A stretch of 64,000 nucleotides of DNA from assembly GCF_000805675.1 (NCBI RefSeq), contig NZ_JSEF01000004.1, positions 124,001-188,000 on the forward strand, in the 5' to 3' direction. Within the stretch, counting starts at the first letter, position 1; every line of letters starts with the position of its first letter. This stretch comes from Corynebacterium minutissimum. GTDB taxonomy: Bacteria; Actinomycetota; Actinomycetes; Mycobacteriales; Mycobacteriaceae. A program made the position numbers and the translations under genes. Under the pieces are notes generated by a model. That model was not told the origin of the DNA. It did no database searches and worked only from the letters and a program-made list of their open reading frames with translations. Shown in pieces: positions 60,082 through 64,000 of the stretch.

Positions 60082-60618
60082 ATGGCAAAAATCGGCATCA
60101 TTCTTGGCTCTACCCGTGACGATCGCGCCGGGCTGGCCATCGCTCAGTGGGTCACTGACCTAGCCCAAGGCCGCGACGTTGACTACGAGCTTATTGACCT
60201 TAAGGCTTTCGACGTACCGATTCTCACCTCATCTGTCATCCCAATGGCCGCCAACAAGAACTATGACGATGACAAGGTACAAGCCTGGTCCGATGCCATT
60301 GATGCCTGCGACGGCTATATCTTCGTTACCCCGGAGTACAACCACTCCGTCCCGGGCGCCTTCAAGAATGCCGTCGACCAGCTCGGTGCCGAGTGGGTAG
60401 CCAAGCCGATTGCGTACGTGGGCTACAGCTTTACCGGCGGCATCCGCGCGGTGGAGGCGTGGCGCCTCATCATGGCTAACTTTTCGATGAGGCAGCTGCG
60501 CACCCAGCTCGATATCTCGCTCAATACCGACATGACGGACGGCACCTTCACCCCGGCTGATTTCAAAGCGGAGATTGTGACAAACATCTGCGCGGAGCTG
60601 GAAGAAGCCCTATCCTAA
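60082..60618 (+). CDS. NADPH-dependent FMN reductase
   Basis: A 178-residue flavodoxin-like enzyme with ILGSTRDDRAG (FMN phosphate loop) and TPEYNHSVPGAFKNAVD, both typical of the NADPH-dependent FMN reductase/quinone reductase family. It probably reduces quinones, azo dyes or chromate. AGAAGGG lies upstream, but at rather long distance from the ATG. The next gene starts 5 bases past its stop, so they form a small redox unit. Confidence 0.88.
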   Translation: MAKIGIILGSTRDDRAGLAIAQWVTDLAQGRDVDYELIDLKAFDVPILTSSVIPMAANKNYDDDKVQAWSDAIDACDGYIFVTPEYNHSVPGAFKNAVDQLGAEWVAKPIAYVGYSFTGGIRAVEAWRLIMANFSMRQLRTQLDISLNTDMTDGTFTPADFKAEIVTNICAELEEALS

Positions 60619-60623
60619 AGCGC

Positions 60624-61340
60624 ATGGCAGATACAGCACGCGTCGCAGTCGTTACGGGGGCATCGTCGGGGATTGGGGAGGCGTCGGCACGAGCATTGGC
60701 TGCCGACGGCTGGCATGTCGTCGTCGGCGCACGCCGCATCGAGCGCCTAGAGGCCCTAGCCAAGGACATCGGTGGTGAGGCTTATGTGCTGGACGTGACC
60801 TCGGACGAGTCCGTCGCGGAATTCGCCTCCCACCTGGACCGCGTGGACCTGCTGGTCAACAACGCCGGCGGCGCGAAAGGCTTGGAGCCGCTCGTGGAGA
60901 CCACCGTGGAAGACTGGCAGTGGATGTACGAGGTCAACGTGTTGGGCACCGTGCGCATGATTCAGGCACTCATGCCCCAGCTCCACGCCGCGCCTGAGAA
61001 CTCTGGCCTCATCATCAACATGGGTTCCGTGGCGGGGTGGAACGTCTACGAAGGCGGGTCCGGCTATAACGCCGCGAAGCATGGAGTGCGCGTGATTTCT
61101 CGTGCGCTGCGCATTGAGGAACATGGCGTGCGCGTCACCGGGCTCGACCCAGGCCGCGTAGCGACGGAGGAGTTCTCCCTCAACCGCTTCCGCGGCGACC
61201 AGGCTCGTGCCGATGCCGTGTACGACGGCGAACTCAACCTCACCGCGGAGGACATCGCTGAGACGGTGCGTTGGGTGGCCTCCCTGCCCAGCCACGTCAA
61301 CATTGACACCATGACGATTAAGCCGCGCACACAAAGTTAA
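60624..61340 (+). CDS. Short-chain dehydrogenase/reductase
   Basis: A 238-residue classical SDR with the NAD(P) loop TGASSGIGEASARAL, the NNAGG motif and the catalytic Tyr-Lys in SGYNAAKHGVRV, all intact. The ARRIE segment after strand 2 suggests NADP. The closest type is the YdfG-like serine or 3-hydroxy acid dehydrogenase group. It follows the FMN reductase by 5 bases. Confidence 0.9.
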   Translation: MADTARVAVVTGASSGIGEASARALAADGWHVVVGARRIERLEALAKDIGGEAYVLDVTSDESVAEFASHLDRVDLLVNNAGGAKGLEPLVETTVEDWQWMYEVNVLGTVRMIQALMPQLHAAPENSGLIINMGSVAGWNVYEGGSGYNAAKHGVRVISRALRIEEHGVRVTGLDPGRVATEEFSLNRFRGDQARADAVYDGELNLTAEDIAETVRWVASLPSHVNIDTMTIKPRTQS

Positions 61341-61420
61341 AGTACCTGTTTCGCTGCAGGTGAGACGCCCCTTATAGTGGCATGCGTTAGTAACAATGCA
61401 TGTGAGTATGGGGGTGTTAG

Positions 61421-62095
61421 ATGGCACTTGGTGCCCTTGCGGCCTTGATGGGAGTGTGGTTCGCGGCGATGGCCTCGCCGGGACCGGATGTGGTGCAGAT
61501 TATTCGGCTGGGCGCACGGTCAACACGCGCGGCAGTGTGGGCAGCTATCGGCAGTACCACGGGCTTGGTGGTGTGGACGGTGGCCTCGCTGGCGGGATTG
61601 ACCGCGCTGATTTCGGCGCATCCTGTCATCCTCGTAGCACTGCAGGTTGCTGGTGGTGGCTACTTGCTGTGGATGGCTTTTTCTGCCATTAGCGGTGGCA
61701 TTAAGGAGCGTCGGGCGCCCGCAACCGTGGTGGGCACCGAAAAGAGCGCTCCACAGCCGCGCGGGTTTACCCCGGACGGGATCATCAAACTCGGTACCGC
61801 GTACCGCATGGGCCTGGTCAGTGATCTCTCTAACCCCAAGGTGGTCATTTTCTTCGGCGCTATCTTTGCCAATTTTATTGACCCAGGCATGGGATTTGGC
61901 GCCAACGCCTTGGTGGGCTCCGTGCTTATCGTTGAAAGCCTCATGATTTTTGTCGGCGTCGCGCTGTGCACTCGTGCGGTGTCGAAGTGGATGTCGAAGA
62001 ACTCAGCCAGTGTCGACATTTTCAGTGGCGTGGTGTTCGCCCTACTCGGTGTGATCATTTTGGCAGAGGGCATCCGTGGGGTCCTTGCTCTTTAA
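61421..62095 (+). CDS. LysE/RhtB-family amino-acid exporter
   Basis: A 224-residue membrane protein with six helices, starting MALGALAALMGVWFAAMASPGPDVVQIIRLG, which matches the PGP signature of the LysE/RhtB family of amino-acid exporters. A cytoplasmic loop (about 95-125) is longer than usual. Substrate not shown. The 80-base upstream gap contains no clear ribosome-binding site. Confidence 0.86.
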   Translation: MALGALAALMGVWFAAMASPGPDVVQIIRLGARSTRAAVWAAIGSTTGLVVWTVASLAGLTALISAHPVILVALQVAGGGYLLWMAFSAISGGIKERRAPATVVGTEKSAPQPRGFTPDGIIKLGTAYRMGLVSDLSNPKVVIFFGAIFANFIDPGMGFGANALVGSVLIVESLMIFVGVALCTRAVSKWMSKNSASVDIFSGVVFALLGVIILAEGIRGVLAL

Positions 62096-62125
62096 CCACG
62101 GTGGTGGCTAGGTATGCTGGTCAGC

Positions 62126-62410
62126 ATGCTAGACGTCTCAATTAGGGGAGAATCCATCAAGCTCGGCCAGTTCCTCAAGCTGGCTTCCTTGGTCGCTACC
62201 GGCGGCGAGGCTAAGGAGCTCATCGAGCAGGGCCAAGTCACCGTCAACGGTGAGGTTGTTACGCAGCGCGGAGCCACGCTCGCGCTTGGCGACGTCATCT
62301 GTGTCACCGACACCTGCGTCCGCGTCGCCGCTGAGGACGAGGATGATGATTACTTTGATGAAGCCACCGCCGATGATGATTTTGATCCCGAGAAGTGGAG
62401 GAACCTCTAA
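62126..62410 (+). CDS. S4-domain RNA-binding protein
   Basis: A 94-residue protein. Its N-terminal 70 residues form an S4 fold (IKLGQFLKLASLVATGGEAKELIEQGQVTVNGEVV), followed by an acidic tail of Asp and Glu. This is the YaaA/RqcP-like small S4 type, associated with ribosome or tRNA quality control. The leaderless start at 62126 is chosen because TATGCT lies 7 bases before it; an upstream ATG (62114) is out of that layout. The stop overlaps the next ATG (TAATG). Confidence 0.86.
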   Translation: MLDVSIRGESIKLGQFLKLASLVATGGEAKELIEQGQVTVNGEVVTQRGATLALGDVICVTDTCVRVAAEDEDDDYFDEATADDDFDPEKWRNL

Positions 62411-63114
62411 TGCCGGCTTTTGAAGCGGAAGTAGGCATGCCCTACGGGATTACCTTGGCTAGCTCTGATGTGAAAGCGTCGGAGAAGTTTTACTCCGCGG
62501 TGTTGGGCTGGGAATTTGAGGATGGCGTTGCCCGCCTCCAGGGCCTGCCCGTCGCAGAGATAGTTCCGGGCCAGGACACCTGGGCCACCTACTTCCTCTC
62601 CCGTGATCTGGAAGCTGATTGCGCCCGGGTGGAGCAGCTCGGTGGCAAGATTTTGGCCTTAGGAGAGCCTTTGGCTCTCGTCCTCGATAACACCGGCGCC
62701 GTGTTCGGGCTGGTGCAGCCGGAGCTGGACCGCTTCGTGGCCGGCGGCGAGCCGGGCACCCCGGTGTGGCATGAGCTGGCTGTTTCCGAGAACTTCCGCT
62801 CCGCCTTGGACTTCTATGGCGAACTTTTTGACTGGGAGATCCGCGGCGATGAAGAGTACGCGCTCGCGGAAGAAGAAGGCGCTGCCTTTGCCGGCTTCTG
62901 GCATGCAGAGGGCCTGCCCAGTTTCTGGCAGACCTACCTGGGCGTGCGGGATGTCGACCGGGCGGCCAGGGCCGCCCTTGATAATGGTGGCGAGGTGATT
63001 CGTGAGCCCTATGAGTCTCCCTTCGGCCGCCTGTGCCTCATTGCCGATTCAACCGGTGCGACCCTGACCCTGTGCGAGGTCGAGGACGCCCCCGACGAGC
63101 CCATCGAGCTCTAA
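62410..63114 (+). CDS. Two-domain glyoxalase/VOC-family protein
   Basis: A 234-residue protein formed of two VOC modules (about 1-110 and 115-230), each with the beta-alpha-beta pattern that starts ITLASSDVKASEKFYSAVLGWEFED and WHELAVSENFRSALDFYGELFDW. The predicted metal ligands are partly missing in the first copy (no clear His). The substrate is unknown. It overlaps the S4 gene by one base, so the two are coupled. Confidence 0.84.
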   Translation: MPAFEAEVGMPYGITLASSDVKASEKFYSAVLGWEFEDGVARLQGLPVAEIVPGQDTWATYFLSRDLEADCARVEQLGGKILALGEPLALVLDNTGAVFGLVQPELDRFVAGGEPGTPVWHELAVSENFRSALDFYGELFDWEIRGDEEYALAEEEGAAFAGFWHAEGLPSFWQTYLGVRDVDRAARAALDNGGEVIREPYESPFGRLCLIADSTGATLTLCEVEDAPDEPIEL

Positions 63115-63142
63115 CCGGATCTCTTGGAGAGCACGCGTCACC

Positions 63143-63466
63143 ATGACGACACCTGGACGTATCGAGGACGTGCGGGCCGTCGTGCGCCGAATTCCGCCCG
63201 GTAACGTGTCCACCTACGGTGAGATTGCCAAGGTGGTCGGCGTGGGCGCGCGGTACGTGGGCTGGGTGATGTCGAAGGGCGCAGACCTGCCCTGGTGGCG
63301 CGTGGTCAACAGTACGGGCCGCGCCCACACCTCTGCCGCCCACGACCACTGGGATGCGGAAAGGATTCCGCACAACGGTGACCGCGTGCTCCTTGCGGAG
63401 TGTGGGTTGGATGCGGAGGATCTGAGGGGCGTCGGCAAGCACGCCCATAAAAGAAAGGACACGTGA
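63143..63466 (+). CDS. Alkyltransferase-like (ATL) DNA-binding protein
   Basis: A 107-residue MGMT-fold protein. The active-site motif PCHRV is replaced by PWWRVV, so there is no acceptor Cys; the DNA-binding stretch YGEIAKVVGVGARYVGWVMS is intact. ATL proteins bind O6-alkylguanine and pass it to nucleotide-excision repair. Its stop overlaps the SMR start by one base. Confidence 0.88.
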   Translation: MTTPGRIEDVRAVVRRIPPGNVSTYGEIAKVVGVGARYVGWVMSKGADLPWWRVVNSTGRAHTSAAHDHWDAERIPHNGDRVLLAECGLDAEDLRGVGKHAHKRKDT

Positions 63467-63816
63467 TGCGCGCCTGGTTGTTTCTTGGCATCGCCATCCT
63501 CAGTGAGGTCATCGCCACGCTCTGCCTCAAGGTCGCGCTAGCGCACCCAGCGGTATACGTCGTGGTAGTGCTGGGATACGTTGCAGCCTTTTCCTCGCTG
63601 CACCAGGTGCTGCGCTGCGGCATGCATGTGGGAGCGGCCTACGGAATCTGGGGCGCTACGGGCGTGGTCCTTACCGCGGGGTTATCCGCATTGCTCTTCG
63701 GGGAAGAACTTACACCCCTCATGCTGGTGGGCATGGGCTGCATCATTGCTGGCGTGGCCTGCGTGGAGATGGGCGGCCGTGAGCCAAAGCCTGAGCTCGT
63801 GGAGGTTCAGCCGTGA
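63466..63816 (+). CDS. SMR-family transporter, first of a pair
   Basis: A 116-residue protein with four helices and the SMR membrane Glu in ILSEVIATLCLKVA. Such proteins export cationic drugs or guanidinium compounds. AAGGA lies 7 bases before ATG 63466. The gene overlaps the next SMR gene (GTGA), and the pair is likely to form a hetero-oligomer. Confidence 0.88.
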   Translation: MRAWLFLGIAILSEVIATLCLKVALAHPAVYVVVVLGYVAAFSSLHQVLRCGMHVGAAYGIWGATGVVLTAGLSALLFGEELTPLMLVGMGCIIAGVACVEMGGREPKPELVEVQP

Positions 63817-64000
63817 CCTGGCTAGCCCTCGCGATCCTTATTGAAGTGGCCGGCACGCTGGGGCTGCGCATGCTGGCCGTACACGGTCAGAAGTCGTGGG
63901 TTGTGTGGGTCGTGGCGGCCTACGTGTCCTCCTATGTGTTCCTCTCGCTGGCCCTGCGCGACGGTATGCCACTTGGCGTGGCGTATGGAATCTGGACTGC
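63813..64000 (+). CDS. SMR-family transporter, second of a pair (cut by window end)
   Basis: GTG 63813 opens a frame that continues off the right edge. The 62 visible residues hold two helices and a Glu in ILIEVAGTLGLRML, the equivalent of the coupling Glu in the preceding gene. It overlaps the first SMR gene by 4 bases. Two coupled SMR genes usually encode an EbrAB-type hetero-pair. Confidence 0.85.
   Translation, partial: MTWLALAILIEVAGTLGLRMLAVHGQKSWVVWVVAAYVSSYVFLSLALRDGMPLGVAYGIWT

Noticed and set aside
1..64000. Insertion sequences, prophage or integrative elements
   Set aside because: No transposase, integrase, phage structural gene or target-site duplication could be recognised.

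Overview
The window looks like a chromosomal segment of a high-GC Corynebacterium. The strongest evidence is the block crgA-pknB-pknA-pbpA-rodA-pstP-fhaB-fhaA beside a gyrA-like 3' end, a DUF3566 gene, tRNA-Ile and tRNA-Ala; the biotin genes carry BioQ-type operators; and there is a homologue of the corynebacterial S-layer protein PS2. The species cannot be fixed from sequence alone. I saw no insertion sequence, prophage or CRISPR array.

Layout. 1-0.8 kb: gyrA-like tail, DUF3566 membrane protein, tRNA-Ile and tRNA-Ala. 0.8-9.7 kb: PS2-like S-layer protein with a collagen-like 9-residue repeat, a secreted polysaccharide deacetylase, a GNAT acetyltransferase, an ABC exporter whose two half-transporters have complementary broken ATP sites, and two unknown proteins. 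9.7-15.5 kb: metF-metE behind a repeated TAGAC-type element, a HAD phosphatase, the cyclophilin ppiA and a rhomboid protein, then a gene-free stretch with eight DnaA-box-like 9-mers, six of them in face-to-face pairs. 15.5-21.4 kb: an ABC transporter with its own two-component system, a small toxin-antitoxin-like pair, and a second two-component system with a small secreted peptide gene between kinase and regulator. 21.4-30.6 kb: the cell-division and peptidoglycan operon, all on the minus strand. 30.8-43.4 kb: tRNA-Leu, bioD, bioA, a POT-family transporter, a cytidine-deaminase/ASCH fusion, secreted protease and lipase, a PaaX-like regulator, an M20 peptidase, bioB-bsaP and a sirtuin. 43.4-64 kb: OhrR-like regulator, AMP nucleosidase, phosphoribosyltransferase, SulP transporter, ferritin, ROK regulator, LOG protein, DUF885 protein, AAA ATPase, AbrB and TauE transporters, HrpB helicase, SDR and flavin oxidoreductases, an alkyltransferase-like protein and paired SMR transporters, the last cut by the window end.

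How the parts work together. The kinases PknA and PknB, phosphatase PstP and FHA proteins sit with RodA, PbpA and CrgA, as is usual for growth and septation control in this group. Three perfect TGAAC-N3-GTTCA sites tie bioA-bioD, the POT transporter and bioB-bsaP into one likely BioQ regulon; no bioF, bioC or bioH is present here, so the transporter is a candidate for precursor or vitamer uptake. A general feature is the large number of genes with a -10-like hexamer 6 to 8 bases before the start codon and no Shine-Dalgarno sequence, which suggests leaderless transcripts. Many start codons below were chosen on that basis.
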